Positions 51,661-59,734 of a stretch of 61,827 nucleotides of DNA are shown one piece after another. Position numbers and translations under genes: made by a program. The stretch is from Hymenobacter rigui (GTDB lineage Bacteria; Bacteroidota; Bacteroidia; Cytophagales; Hymenobacteraceae). The stretch lies in NCBI RefSeq assembly GCF_003944715.1, contig NZ_RWIT01000023.1, forward strand, positions 1 through 61,827, given 5' to 3'. The notes below the pieces were generated by a model. It was not told where the DNA came from. It saw only the letters and a program-made list of their open reading frames with translations, and did no database searches. The stretch's first letter is position 1, and each line of letters opens with the position of its first letter.

Positions 51661-51670
51661 TTTCTGTCTT

Positions 51671-51985
51671 ATGTTCAAAACACTACTCTTGTTGCTTTTG
51701 GCTTTTGTGATGCTGCTGGAACCAGAGGTGGTTCTGGCCCGCCCAGCCACTGTTGCCAGTCCTGCCGGGATTGAAATGGTGAGCGGCACATCCTTATTCC
51801 GCAAATCGTACAAGCGGGGCCGCCCCAACTACAAGCCGTACCGGGGCAATAGCCGCCACAAAATGAAGAAGCTGGGCGTGTATAAGCGGTGGCGCCTGCG
51901 GGTGAAAGCCCAGAAGAAAAAGCGCAACCGCGTGCTGAGCCCCAGCGTGAAGGTGGGCGCACCAGTACGTACCCTGAAAAAGTAA
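51671..51985 (+). CDS. Small basic secreted protein
   Basis: This is a 104-residue protein with a signal peptide (MFKTLLLLLLAFVMLL, cut near VVLA). The mature part is very basic (KSYKRGRPNYKPYRGNSRHK; KKKRNRVLSPSVKV), with no known domain. It may bind nucleic acid, polysaccharide or the cell surface. Its strong basic charge and the AT-rich leader set it apart from its neighbours. Confidence 0.7.
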   Translation: MFKTLLLLLLAFVMLLEPEVVLARPATVASPAGIEMVSGTSLFRKSYKRGRPNYKPYRGNSRHKMKKLGVYKRWRLRVKAQKKKRNRVLSPSVKVGAPVRTLKK

Positions 51986-52135
51986 GCCAGCACTTTCCTG
52001 GAGTTTCCTGATAACTAGCCAGACAGCCGCTTCCTGCACCAGGGGGCGGCTGTTTTTTGTGGTTGCTGGCGGCAGCTATGCAGGCTGTAACCCGGCGTTG
52101 CTTCCGGCGGTTATGTAGTGGACTTACTGCCCGCC

Positions 52136-53791
52136 ATGTCTGCTTCCTCTGTTGCGCCGGTATCAGCCGCACCTTCGCTGCGTACCCCATTTTTGTATCC
52201 GGTGTTCCGGGCCATCTGGGTGGCATCGGTGGTATCCAACATTGGTACCTGGATGCAGAACGTGGCGGGCGTATGGCTGGTCACCACGCTGACTACCTCG
52301 GCCCTGCTGGTGGCCCTGATGCAAACGGCTACCAGCCTCCCTGCCTTCATGCTCAGTCTGCCCGCCGGGGCCCTCGGCGACCTGGTGGACCGCCGTCGGC
52401 TGCTGCTGTTTACGCAGGGCTTTATGGCCGTGGTGGCGCTGGTGCTGGGCGGGCTTACGCTGGCCGGGCAGGTATCGGCGCCGAGTGTGCTGGGACTCAC
52501 GTTTCTGCTGGGCATTGGGGCGGCAGTGAACATGCCCATCTGGCAAACCGTGACGGTGGAACTGGTGCCCCGCCCGGCGCTGCCTTTCGCCATTACCCTG
52601 AACGGCGTCAGCAACAACATTGCCCGGGCCATTGGGCCGGCGCTGGGCGGCCTCATCATTGCACACTACTCGCCGGGGTATGTGTTCCTGCTCAACGGCG
52701 TTTCCTTCATCGGTACGTGGTGGGTGGTGCGCAACTGGCAGCGCCGCCCCGATGAAAGCCGGGGGCCAGCCGAAGATTTTGCGGGTGCCCTGCGCACCGG
52801 CCTCCGCTACGTGCAGTATTCGCCGGCCATTTACGCGGTACTGGTGCGCACTTTTGCGTTTGCCTTCGGGGCCAGTGCCATGTGGGCCCTGTTGTCGGTG
52901 GTGGCGGCCCGGCGGCTGCATTTGAGCTCCGGGTCCTACGGCGTGCTGCTGTCGTGGCTGGGGGCGGGAGCCATTACGGGGGCGTTTCTGATGGGGCGGG
53001 CCGGCCACCGGCTCACCTATAACCAGCGCGTGCTGCTGGGTTCCGGCGTATTTGTAGGCACCAACCTGGGACTGGCGCTGCTGCCCACGGAGGTGGCTCT
53101 GTTTCCGGTGATGTTCCTTTCGGGGGTGGCGTGGCTGATGGTGATGACCAGCTTCAGCACCACCGTGCAGCTGCACGTGCCCCGGTGGGTGCAGGCGCGG
53201 GTAGTGAGCATCTATATGCTGGTATTTCAGGCGGGGCTGGCCCTGGGCAGCGTCGTGTGGGGTGAGCTGGCCGACCGCGCTACGCTGCTGACGGCGTTGC
53301 TGGGCGCGGCCCTCTGGATGCTGCTGAGCCTGGCGCTGGCTTGGCCCTTCCCCATGCGCTCCGCCGAAGGTCTCAACCTGGACCCCGCCGATGTTGGTCC
53401 GGCCCCGGCAGTGCCCGGCGTCATCGAAACCGATGATGGGCCGGTGGTGGTAATGGTGGAGTATCAGGTGCTGGTGGCTGATCAGCCGGCCTTCCGGGAA
53501 GCTGTGGCACCCCTTACCCGCCTGCGGCTGCGCAACGGGGCCTTGCGGGCCGGGGTGTTTACCGATGTCACCCGGCCGGAACGCATTACGGAGTTCTACT
53601 ACGTGGCTACCTGGGGTGAGTATGAGCGGCAGCACCACCGCTTCACGCGCGAGGACCAGGCCGTGCAGGAGCAGGTACTGCAGTTTCATGCCGGGCCGGA
53701 GCCACCCTGCGTAACCCGATTCCTGGCCTTCCCACAAACGCCCAACGTGGAGCTGCCCGCGCCTGCGGAGAGTCTGGAAAGCCAGCGGTAA
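52136..53791 (+). CDS. MFS transporter with C-terminal monooxygenase-like domain
   Basis: This is a 551-residue protein. Residues about 15-410 hold 11-12 membrane helices of the MFS_3/transmembrane secretion effector type (FLYPVFRAIWVASVVSNIGT; GALGDLVDRRRLLLF as the loop 2-3 motif). Residues about 430-540 form a soluble domain of the antibiotic-biosynthesis-monooxygenase fold (VMVEYQVLVADQPAFREAVA; EFYYVATWGEYERQHHRFT), which is known for this subfamily. The substrate is unknown. The ATG at 52136 was chosen over a GTG six codons upstream. Confidence 0.88.
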   Translation: MSASSVAPVSAAPSLRTPFLYPVFRAIWVASVVSNIGTWMQNVAGVWLVTTLTTSALLVALMQTATSLPAFMLSLPAGALGDLVDRRRLLLFTQGFMAVVALVLGGLTLAGQVSAPSVLGLTFLLGIGAAVNMPIWQTVTVELVPRPALPFAITLNGVSNNIARAIGPALGGLIIAHYSPGYVFLLNGVSFIGTWWVVRNWQRRPDESRGPAEDFAGALRTGLRYVQYSPAIYAVLVRTFAFAFGASAMWALLSVVAARRLHLSSGSYGVLLSWLGAGAITGAFLMGRAGHRLTYNQRVLLGSGVFVGTNLGLALLPTEVALFPVMFLSGVAWLMVMTSFSTTVQLHVPRWVQARVVSIYMLVFQAGLALGSVVWGELADRATLLTALLGAALWMLLSLALAWPFPMRSAEGLNLDPADVGPAPAVPGVIETDDGPVVVMVEYQVLVADQPAFREAVAPLTRLRLRNGALRAGVFTDVTRPERITEFYYVATWGEYERQHHRFTREDQAVQEQVLQFHAGPEPPCVTRFLAFPQTPNVELPAPAESLESQR

Positions 53792-53825
53792 GCTGCCGCC
53801 GGAGCGGCGGGGGCAGTAAATAAAA

Positions 53826-53852
53826 AGCCCGTCATGCCTTACATGACGGGCT
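53826..53852 (+). terminator. Terminator after the MFS gene
   Basis: Stem agcccgtcatg (53826-53836) pairs with catgacgggct (53842-53852) in a convergent intergenic gap. Confidence 0.75.
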
Positions 53853-53932
53853 ATACTGGCAGCAAAAGTTCTTGTTACCCATCGGCTTCGGCGTAAACCG
53901 AGCCTCTGCAGGCTTAGGCTATGCAGGCGTAT

Positions 53933-55162
53933 CTACCAGGAGCCGCTGTTGTCACTGGTATCATCGAAGCCGCCACCGCCGGTGTCGCCGGAGGAGGAGT
54001 CATCGTAGGAAGAAGTATCGCTCGATGAAAAGTAGTCCGGCTCACTGCCGGAGTTGTCGGGCGCGAAATAATCCGGGGCATTATCCGTCTCCGAGGTGCT
54101 GCCGCCCAGAAACGGGAAAGCACCGCTGCCATCCGCAGTGTCGTTAGCGGGCGTATCGAGGGGCCGGGCCGGGGCATCGGGGGAGAGGTGGGTGGTGGAA
54201 TCATCGTTGCGGTCGGCCATCCGGTTGCCCAAGTAGGCTCCGGCGGCGGCGGCGGCACCCGTGAGCAGTACGTTGCCCATGCCGCTACCCCCGCTGCTGC
54301 CCCGGTTCGGCAGAAAATCGGGGCCGGGCTGCCCGCTGTAGCCGGCGCGGCCGTAGTTACCGGCCGGGGCATTGGGCTGGTTGGGTAGGAAGTCGGGCGT
54401 GCCACCCGTAGCAGCCGGGTTGTTGCGCCGCCGGAACAGCTTCGATACCAGCCACAGGCCCCCGCCAATGACCACCACGGCCAGTACCAGCGTGCCCAAC
54501 CCAAAGCCCGACGATTCCGGCTCAACCGGCGCGGCCGGCGCGGTGGCTACGGGAGCAGAGGCCGGTGCACTCAGCTCATCGGAGCCGGAGGCCGTGGCGT
54601 AGTCGGCGGCCGAAGCCGAAGCATCGGAGCCAGGCGCGGCGGCGGGCGTTTCGGCGGCTTGCGGGGCCGAGCTGGGGTCGGCGGCGTACATCAAAGAGTT
54701 CAGACCCTGGCGGAGTCCGGCAAAATAGTTTCCCTGCTTGAAGCGCGGCGTCATTTGGCTGATAACCCGGTCAGTAACTTCCGGCGTCAGGCGGCTGCGC
54801 AGCCCCGAGCCGGCCTGAATGCTGAGGGCGCGCTCCTGCTTGCTCAGCAGTACCACCACGCCGTTGTTTTTATCACGCTGCCCGATACCCCAGCTGGTGC
54901 CCAGCGCCCGGGCGTATTCCGCCGCCGACTGCCCGCCCAACGACGGCACGGTAACCACCACTATCTGGGTGCCGTTCTGGTCAGCGTAGCGGCGCAGGCC
55001 GGTTTCCAGGGTTTTTGCGTCGGCAGGATTAAGCAGCTGTGCTTCATCAGTAATAAAGCGGAAAGGAGCGGGCCGGGCCGGCAGGCCGTTGGCCGACTGG
55101 GCCCTGGCCGTAAAGGTGGCGCTGCCAACGAGTAGCAGCAGCAGTAGCAGAAAACGAGTCAT
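53933..55162 (-). CDS. TPM-domain membrane protein (YgcG-like)
   Basis: This is a 409-residue protein with a signal peptide. Residues about 28-160 are the TPM domain (FRFITDEAQLLNPADAKTLE; GTQIVVVTVPSLGGQSAAEY; DKNNGVVVLLSKQERALSIQ). A linker rich in Ala, Ser and Pro follows, then one membrane helix (LGTLVLAVVVIGGGLWLVSK). The tail is low complexity with Gly, Pro, Asp and Ser (SDTSSYDDSSSGDTGGGGFD). Such proteins are related to photosystem repair factors in plants and are of unknown role in bacteria. The ATG at 55162 starts at the signal peptide. Confidence 0.87.
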   Translation of the reverse strand: MTRFLLLLLLLVGSATFTARAQSANGLPARPAPFRFITDEAQLLNPADAKTLETGLRRYADQNGTQIVVVTVPSLGGQSAAEYARALGTSWGIGQRDKNNGVVVLLSKQERALSIQAGSGLRSRLTPEVTDRVISQMTPRFKQGNYFAGLRQGLNSLMYAADPSSAPQAAETPAAAPGSDASASAADYATASGSDELSAPASAPVATAPAAPVEPESSGFGLGTLVLAVVVIGGGLWLVSKLFRRRNNPAATGGTPDFLPNQPNAPAGNYGRAGYSGQPGPDFLPNRGSSGGSGMGNVLLTGAAAAAGAYLGNRMADRNDDSTTHLSPDAPARPLDTPANDTADGSGAFPFLGGSTSETDNAPDYFAPDNSGSEPDYFSSSDTSSYDDSSSGDTGGGGFDDTSDNSGSW

Positions 55163-55337
55163 GGCAGGAGGGAAGTACGGGTGAGTATCGGGTTTCCAGC
55201 TGAGTACGCACCGATGTGCCCGGGCGTTTCCGGCCGGGGCGGGCGGGAACATTCACCGGGGCGGGACCGTAAATCGGGAAAGGGTTAGCCGGCCGCTACC
55301 GGCCATGCCCGCCACCTTCCTCCTTGTTCCCACCACT

Positions 55338-55649
55338 ATGCGCCGCTTCCTTTCCATTATGCTGTTTTGTGGCGTTGCCTGCCCGGCCGTGCAGGCCCAG
55401 AACCGCCCAGCCGTAACGCCCACCCGCCACAATCCTACGGAGCGCATCAGTCCGGTGCCCGGCGTTACGCTGCCCTCGGGCGTGGGCCAGGGGAAGGCCG
55501 AGCCGCTGCCCGTGCCCACCGATGTAAAACCCAACGGCCTTCTGGCCCAGCCCAAGTTGCCCACCGGCCAGGTAACCGTCGATTCGGTGCAGGTAACGCC
55601 CACCCCGCAGCCCCGCCGGAGTGCCCCCGCCAGCCGCAAGCGGCCGTAA
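55338..55649 (+). CDS. Small secreted Pro-rich protein
   Basis: This is a 103-residue protein with a signal peptide (FLSIMLFCGVACPAVQA). The mature part is rich in Pro, Val, Thr and Arg, with no known domain (TPTRHNPTERISPVPGV). It is probably a disordered periplasmic or surface protein. It is divergent from the TPM gene, with short spacing. Confidence 0.65.
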   Translation: MRRFLSIMLFCGVACPAVQAQNRPAVTPTRHNPTERISPVPGVTLPSGVGQGKAEPLPVPTDVKPNGLLAQPKLPTGQVTVDSVQVTPTPQPRRSAPASRKRP

Positions 55650-55685
55650 GCGTTTCTGCTACTTTCCATGCTGGCTTTTACCACA

Positions 55686-55736
55686 ACCGGCCCGCCTTTA
55701 TTTCCCGCTGAACACAGGAAACAGAGGCGGGCCGGT
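55686..55736. terminator. Terminator between small secreted-protein genes
   Basis: Stem accggcccgcct (55686-55697) pairs perfectly with aggcgggccggt (55725-55736) between two convergent genes. Confidence 0.7.
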
Positions 55737-55761
55737 GCTATTGGCTGGCAAGGTATAGGCG

Positions 55762-56064
55762 TTACTGCTTTTGAGTCTGTGCAGATTTTGGCTGCGAGGA
55801 CAGCGTAGAGGTGCCTTTGGCCGGCTTCTTCAGCGGGCGGTTGGAGTAATCGGTGGTTACCCGGTCGTCGGGGGCACCGGTCATGTCGGGGGCCACGTAT
55901 TCACCCTGGCCGCCGGAGGCGGGTTTGGTGGGCGCGGGCTGGGGACGCGGAGCCGGGGCCGTAGGGCGGATGCGGGCCGGCGCGGGTTTGCGGGCGGGCG
56001 TGGTCTGGGCCATCGTAGCGACGGCGGCCGTCAGCAGTAAACCCAGAAAAGCGGTGCGTAGCAT
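55762..56064 (-). CDS. Small secreted Pro/Ala-rich protein
   Basis: This is a 100-residue protein with a signal peptide (LRTAFLGLLLTAAVATMAQ). The mature part is a Pro/Ala/Arg-rich low-complexity stretch (APAPRPQPAPTKPAS) followed by GEYVAPDMTGAPDDRVTTDY and a Lys/Gln tail. No family is recognised. It may be a periplasmic linker. Confidence 0.62.
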   Translation of the reverse strand: MLRTAFLGLLLTAAVATMAQTTPARKPAPARIRPTAPAPRPQPAPTKPASGGQGEYVAPDMTGAPDDRVTTDYSNRPLKKPAKGTSTLSSQPKSAQTQKQ

Positions 56065-56237
56065 AGTTGTGCGGGGTAAAGTGGTGAGATATAAGGGTTG
56101 AGCTCCTGCACGCGGCAGTGCAGCGCCAGGGTTGAACCAGTAGTCAAGCTACGGGCTGCAGATGAAGTTGGCGTGTTTTTTGAGTAGGATTCAGCCCGGC
56201 TCCCCCGGCTTTTCTCTTCTCCTTCACCCTCCTATGT

Positions 56238-56522
56238 ATGCCTAAGTTCTTTCTTCCGGCGGCGCTGCTAACGGCTGCGGCGCTGGTCTTTGCCGCCCCG
56301 GCCCGGGCGCAGGTAATCATCAATGTCGGCCGGCCGGCCCCGCCTCCGCCGGTGGTTGTTGTGCGGGAGTATCATCAGCCCCGTAAGTGGAAAGCTCCCA
56401 AACGGTATTACTACCAGCCCCGCCCCGTAATGCTGGTGCCCGCCCAGCCGGTGTACTACGCTCCCCGCGGCTACGGACACGGACACGGCCGGGGCCACGG
56501 ACATGGTCACGGCCGGCACTAA
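56238..56522 (+). CDS. Small secreted protein with Gly/His-rich tail
   Basis: This is a 94-residue protein with a signal peptide (cut near APARAQ), then IINVGRPAPPPPVVVVREY, a Lys/Tyr-rich middle (KWKAPKRYYYQPRP) and a C-terminal run of Gly-His pairs (GHGHGRGHGHGHGRH). The His run could bind metal ions such as nickel or zinc; this is inference. A hairpin follows the stop. Confidence 0.68.
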   Translation: MPKFFLPAALLTAAALVFAAPARAQVIINVGRPAPPPPVVVVREYHQPRKWKAPKRYYYQPRPVMLVPAQPVYYAPRGYGHGHGRGHGHGHGRH

Positions 56523-56543
56523 AACGGGAAATACGGTCGTCTT

Positions 56544-56578
56544 AGCAAAGGCTCCTGCAGTGCGCAGGAGCCTTTGCT
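56544..56578 (+). terminator. Terminator after the Gly/His-rich gene
   Basis: Arms agcaaaggctcctgc (56544-56558) and gcaggagcctttgct (56564-56578) are perfect complements with a 5-base loop. Confidence 0.8.
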
Positions 56579-56711
56579 GCTTTATCAGGAAGGGGTTTAG
56601 GAGCCTGTCGGAGGCGGCAGATGCAATGCCCGAAGCCAAAATTTTTTTGCCGGAACCCGGCTAACCGGCCCGGCCTGGCTGGCTGATTAACGTATGTACA
56701 CGGAAAAAAAG

Positions 56712-56757
56712 CCGGCTGACGCTGATCTGAAGAATTCTTCAGATCAGCGTCAGCCGG
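56712..56757. repeat. Perfect 46-base palindrome without a loop
   Basis: The sequence from 56712 to 56757 equals its own reverse complement, with the centre gaagaattcttc. It lacks the A/T runs of a terminator and lies 55 bases before the DUF486 gene, so it may be an operator or a repeat remnant. Confidence 0.85.
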
Positions 56758-56811
56758 TCTTAATGTGCCCTGTGGTACTTCGCCCGTCATCTTCCATCCT
56801 TTTCTCCCCTC

Positions 56812-57183
56812 ATGAAAGTCTTTTCCACCATCGGCCTGCTCATTCTTTCCAATGTGTTCATGACCCTGGCCTGGTATGGGCACCTGCAGTTCAAAACCAT
56901 GCCCGCCTTCCGCAACATCACCCTATTTGGGGTAATTATGATCAGCTGGGGGCTGGCCTTTTTCGAGTACATCTTCCAGGTGCCGGCCAACCGTATCGGC
57001 TACAAGGAAGACGGCGGCCCGTTCTCCATGTTTGAGCTGAAAACCATTCAGGAAGCCGTGTCGCTGATTGTGTTTACGCTCATCACCGTGTACGTCTTCA
57101 AAACCGATAAGCTGGCCTGGAACCACCTGGTAGGCTTCGGGCTGATTGTGCTGGCTGTGTTTTTCATCTTTAAGAAGTGGTAG
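56812..57183 (+). CDS. DUF486 family membrane protein
   Basis: This is a 123-residue protein with four membrane helices of the DMT-like DUF486 family (LLILSNVFMTLAWYGHLQF; FGVIMISWGLAFFEYIFQVP; IQEAVSLIVFTLITVYVF). The motif VPANRIGY is characteristic. The function is unknown. The gene is followed after 45 bases by an MFS transporter on the same strand. Confidence 0.88.
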   Translation: MKVFSTIGLLILSNVFMTLAWYGHLQFKTMPAFRNITLFGVIMISWGLAFFEYIFQVPANRIGYKEDGGPFSMFELKTIQEAVSLIVFTLITVYVFKTDKLAWNHLVGFGLIVLAVFFIFKKW

Positions 57184-57228
57184 CCCGCGCCGCGTAAGCG
57201 CCTACGGCTACTTTCTTCTCTGCTGCTC

Positions 57229-58530
57229 ATGCCGGTTTCTGACTCGGCCGCCGCTAAGCGGCGCAGTGTGCGGGCGCTGGCCCCGCTGAACCTGTTCCTG
57301 GCCGACGTGCGCGACGGCGTGGGCCCGTACCTGGCTATTTATCTGCTCACGGTGCGGCACTGGGCCCCCGGCCCCATTGGCGTAGCCATGGCGTTGCCGG
57401 GGCTGGTGGCCGTACTGCTCCAGACGCCCGCCGGTACGCTGGTGGATACCACCAAACGCAAGCGGGAGCTGCTGGTGCTGGCCTCCATAGTGGTGGCCCT
57501 GAGCTGCGTGGCGGCCGTTACGTTCACCATCCGGCCGGTTATCTACCTTACCCAGGCCCTCACCGGGGCGGCTACCACGGTGTACGCGCCGGTGGTGGCC
57601 GCCATTACGCTGGGGCTGGTGGGGCACCGCCGCTTCGCCCACCAAACCGGCCGCAACGAGGCCTTCAACCACGCCGGTAATGTGCTGGCCGCCGCCTTGG
57701 CTGGCCTCATCGGCTACTACTGGCGCTACGAGGGTATCTTTTACCTGGTGGCCCTCATGTGCGTGTTGGGCAGCTGGTCGGCGCTGCGCATTGCCCCCCC
57801 GGCCATCAACCACGACCTGGCCCGGGGCTGCGGCCCCGACGATGAGCCCACCGAGGATGCCGATGCTCCTGCCGAAGCAACGGGTGCGGCGGCGGGTTTC
57901 CGGGAGGTGCTGGCCAACCCCCGGCTGCTGCGGTTTGCGGGGGCGGTGGTGCTGTTCCATTTCGCCAACGCGGCCATGCTGCCGCTGGTGGGCCAGCTGC
58001 TGGCCCTGGGCCACCCGAAAGCCTCAGCTTTGTTTATGTCGGCCTGCATTATTGTGGCCCAGCTGGTGATGATTCCGGTGGCGGCCTGGGTGAGCAAGCG
58101 GCCCACCGAGGCCGGCCGCAAGCCCATCTTTCTGCTGGCTTTTGCCGCCCTGCCCATTAGGGGCGTGCTCTACACTCTCAGCGGTAATGCTTACTACCTG
58201 GTGGGCGTGCAAATCCTGGATGGGCTGGCCGGGGGCATCTTCGGGGTAATCAGCGTGATTATGATTGCCGACCTGACCCGGGGCTCCGGCCGCTTCAACT
58301 TTGTGCAGGGGGCCGTTACCACGGCTCTGGGCATCGGGGCGGCGCTGAGTACGGCCGTGGCCGGCTACGTGGTGCAGCAGTTCGGCTACCGTGCTGCTTT
58401 CCTGAGCCTGGCCGCCGTGGCCGCCGCCGCGCTGGTGTTCTTCTGGCTCTGCGTCCCCGAAACCAACCCCGCCCTGGCTACCGGGGGGCCGGCCGAGAAT
58501 AAGCCCGCCGACGCAGCTGCTGCGGGGTAG
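57229..58530 (+). CDS. MFS transporter
   Basis: This is a 433-residue protein with about 12 membrane helices. The first helix pair is FLADVRDGVGPYLAIYLLTV, and the loop 2-3 motif is GTLVDTTKRKRELLV. A central cytosolic loop (ARGCGPDDEPTEDADAPAEA) separates the halves. It lies 45 bases after DUF486, so they may be co-transcribed. The substrate is unknown. Confidence 0.88.
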   Translation: MPVSDSAAAKRRSVRALAPLNLFLADVRDGVGPYLAIYLLTVRHWAPGPIGVAMALPGLVAVLLQTPAGTLVDTTKRKRELLVLASIVVALSCVAAVTFTIRPVIYLTQALTGAATTVYAPVVAAITLGLVGHRRFAHQTGRNEAFNHAGNVLAAALAGLIGYYWRYEGIFYLVALMCVLGSWSALRIAPPAINHDLARGCGPDDEPTEDADAPAEATGAAAGFREVLANPRLLRFAGAVVLFHFANAAMLPLVGQLLALGHPKASALFMSACIIVAQLVMIPVAAWVSKRPTEAGRKPIFLLAFAALPIRGVLYTLSGNAYYLVGVQILDGLAGGIFGVISVIMIADLTRGSGRFNFVQGAVTTALGIGAALSTAVAGYVVQQFGYRAAFLSLAAVAAAALVFFWLCVPETNPALATGGPAENKPADAAAAG

Positions 58531-58632
58531 ACAGGAGCACTATCGTAGAACATCATGCTGAGCATAAGGTGCATCAAGCCAGGAGCCGAGGAATCTCGCG
58601 TGCTGACATTGAACGCTAATTCACGCTATAAA

Positions 58633-58737
58633 AACGTCATGCAGAGCCGGAGGCGAAGCATCTCGCTCGGCTGATGTTAGCATTAGTAATCCTACGTCAG
58701 CACGCGAGATGCTTCGCCTTCGGCTCTGCATGACGTT
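58633..58737. repeat. Palindromic repeat, 34-bp arms
   Basis: Arms 58633-58666 and 58704-58737 are reverse complements with one mismatch (aacgtcatgcagagccg, then gcgaagcatctcgc). A partly similar, decayed copy lies just upstream (58546-58606). Confidence 0.88.
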
Positions 58738-58774
58738 CAGTTGAGTGTAACATCCATTCCTGCATCCACCAGAA

Positions 58775-58812
58775 ACCACAACGGCTTCCTCAACCGAGGA
58801 AGCCGTTGTGGT
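58775..58812 (-). terminator. Terminator of the lipoprotein gene at 58833
   Basis: Perfect 17-base arms (58775-58791 and 58796-58812, accacaacggcttcctc side) surround a four-base loop. Confidence 0.8.
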
Positions 58813-58832
58813 GTAAGCCTGTTGCGCCGAAC

Positions 58833-59432
58833 CTACTGCACCGACCGCACGGGAATGTTGGCGAAGGTGCCCGATACGGTAATGTCGCACTTGCGCTTGG
58901 GGAACGTGCTGTACGCCACGGTAGGGTCACTGGCTCCCGTGAGGGTGGCGGTGTAGGTGCCGCTCAGCAGCTGCCGCTTCGCATCGTAGCCGCTGATAAC
59001 GAAGCTGCCCGTTACGTGCTGCATGCTGCTGGGGTAGATGACGGTGCCGCCGCCCAGGCTTTCGGGCAGGTCGTAGTAATAACTCGATGCCGCGTCGAGT
59101 GTCTTGTCGCGCAGGGTTTGCAGGGTGTAGGTGCCAGCAAGCGCGGCAGGCAGCTTCGTGCGGTCCAGCTCGAAGCTGATGCCCTCGGTGGTAGTAGCGG
59201 GTTGCACGCCCACGGTCAGGCTCTGGGCCGTTTGGGTAACAAATGCTTTCAGCTGCGCGGCCTGAAACGTGGTATCCCGGTGCTGGCCGTTATCCTGATA
59301 CACAATGGCGCGGCTATACGTCATGGTGGGCTCCGGCGCGGGGGCGGGCAGTTCCTGGTCGTCTTTCGAGCAGCTTGCGGTGAAAGCCAGCGTCAGGCCC
59401 ATCAGTAGCGAGAGAGTAGCGTTGTGATTCAT
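58833..59432 (-). CDS. Hypothetical lipoprotein
   Basis: This is a 199-residue lipoprotein with lipobox FTASC (Cys21). The mature protein is beta-rich (AIVYQDNGQHRDTTFQAAQL; YPSSMQHVTGSFVISGYDAK; LSGTYTATLTGASD). It resembles the small immunoglobulin-like lipoproteins common in Bacteroidota, but I cannot name the family. The ATG at 59432 was chosen because it starts the signal peptide. Confidence 0.72.
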   Translation of the reverse strand: MNHNATLSLLMGLTLAFTASCSKDDQELPAPAPEPTMTYSRAIVYQDNGQHRDTTFQAAQLKAFVTQTAQSLTVGVQPATTTEGISFELDRTKLPAALAGTYTLQTLRDKTLDAASSYYYDLPESLGGGTVIYPSSMQHVTGSFVISGYDAKRQLLSGTYTATLTGASDPTVAYSTFPKRKCDITVSGTFANIPVRSVQ

Positions 59433-59514
59433 AGAGTAGGGGATAGGAGGGTGTAAAAACCCTATATAGAAAACTGTGCCAGGATTGCGTTGGTGGCTTC
59501 TGCATGGATGAAAA

Positions 59515-59540
59515 CGCCGCCCGGATTTCTCCGGGCGGCG
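59515..59540. terminator. GC-rich hairpin
   Basis: Stem cgccgcccgga (59515-59525) pairs with tccgggcggcg (59530-59540). It lies between the lipoprotein promoter and the 142-bp element. Confidence 0.55.
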
Positions 59541-59592
59541 GCGGCATAGGAGGCTACATAATGCGAGGACGGTCATTGTTATTCCGCCCCCG

Positions 59593-59734
59593 GCAGTCGC
59601 TCGGCTGCGCCGAGTGACCACTACGCCCCAGCAGCTTTGCTGCATGCGTCCGCCGGGACTAGGCTAGTGGCGCGGCCGGATTCGGGGCACAGCCCCTCAG
59701 GCGTAGGTCTCACTCGGCGCAGCCGAGCGAGTGC
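59593..59734 (+). repeat. 142-bp structured element, copy 1
   Basis: The two ends are about 30-base inverted repeats (left starts gcagtcgctcggctgcgcc, right ends cgcagccgagcgagtgc). Inside lie further hairpins: agcagcttt-gctgc, ccacta/tagtgg and ggggcaca-gcccc. A second copy (61060-61201) has the same length and 14 differences, all of them transitions. One pair of changes (actac/gtag to actat/atag) keeps the base pair. The right end fuses directly to a histidine kinase lacking its start. Confidence 0.85.

Larger units (their letters stand above)
58531..58832. other. Intergenic stretch with repeats only
   Basis: This 302-base gap holds a palindromic repeat (58633-58737), a degenerate related stretch (58546-58606, catcatgctgagc...) and a terminator. 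I see no gene. Confidence 0.6.

Noticed and set aside
59593..59734. The 142-bp element as a complete insertion sequence
   Set aside because: It has no open frame for a transposase; it can only be a non-autonomous or structured element.
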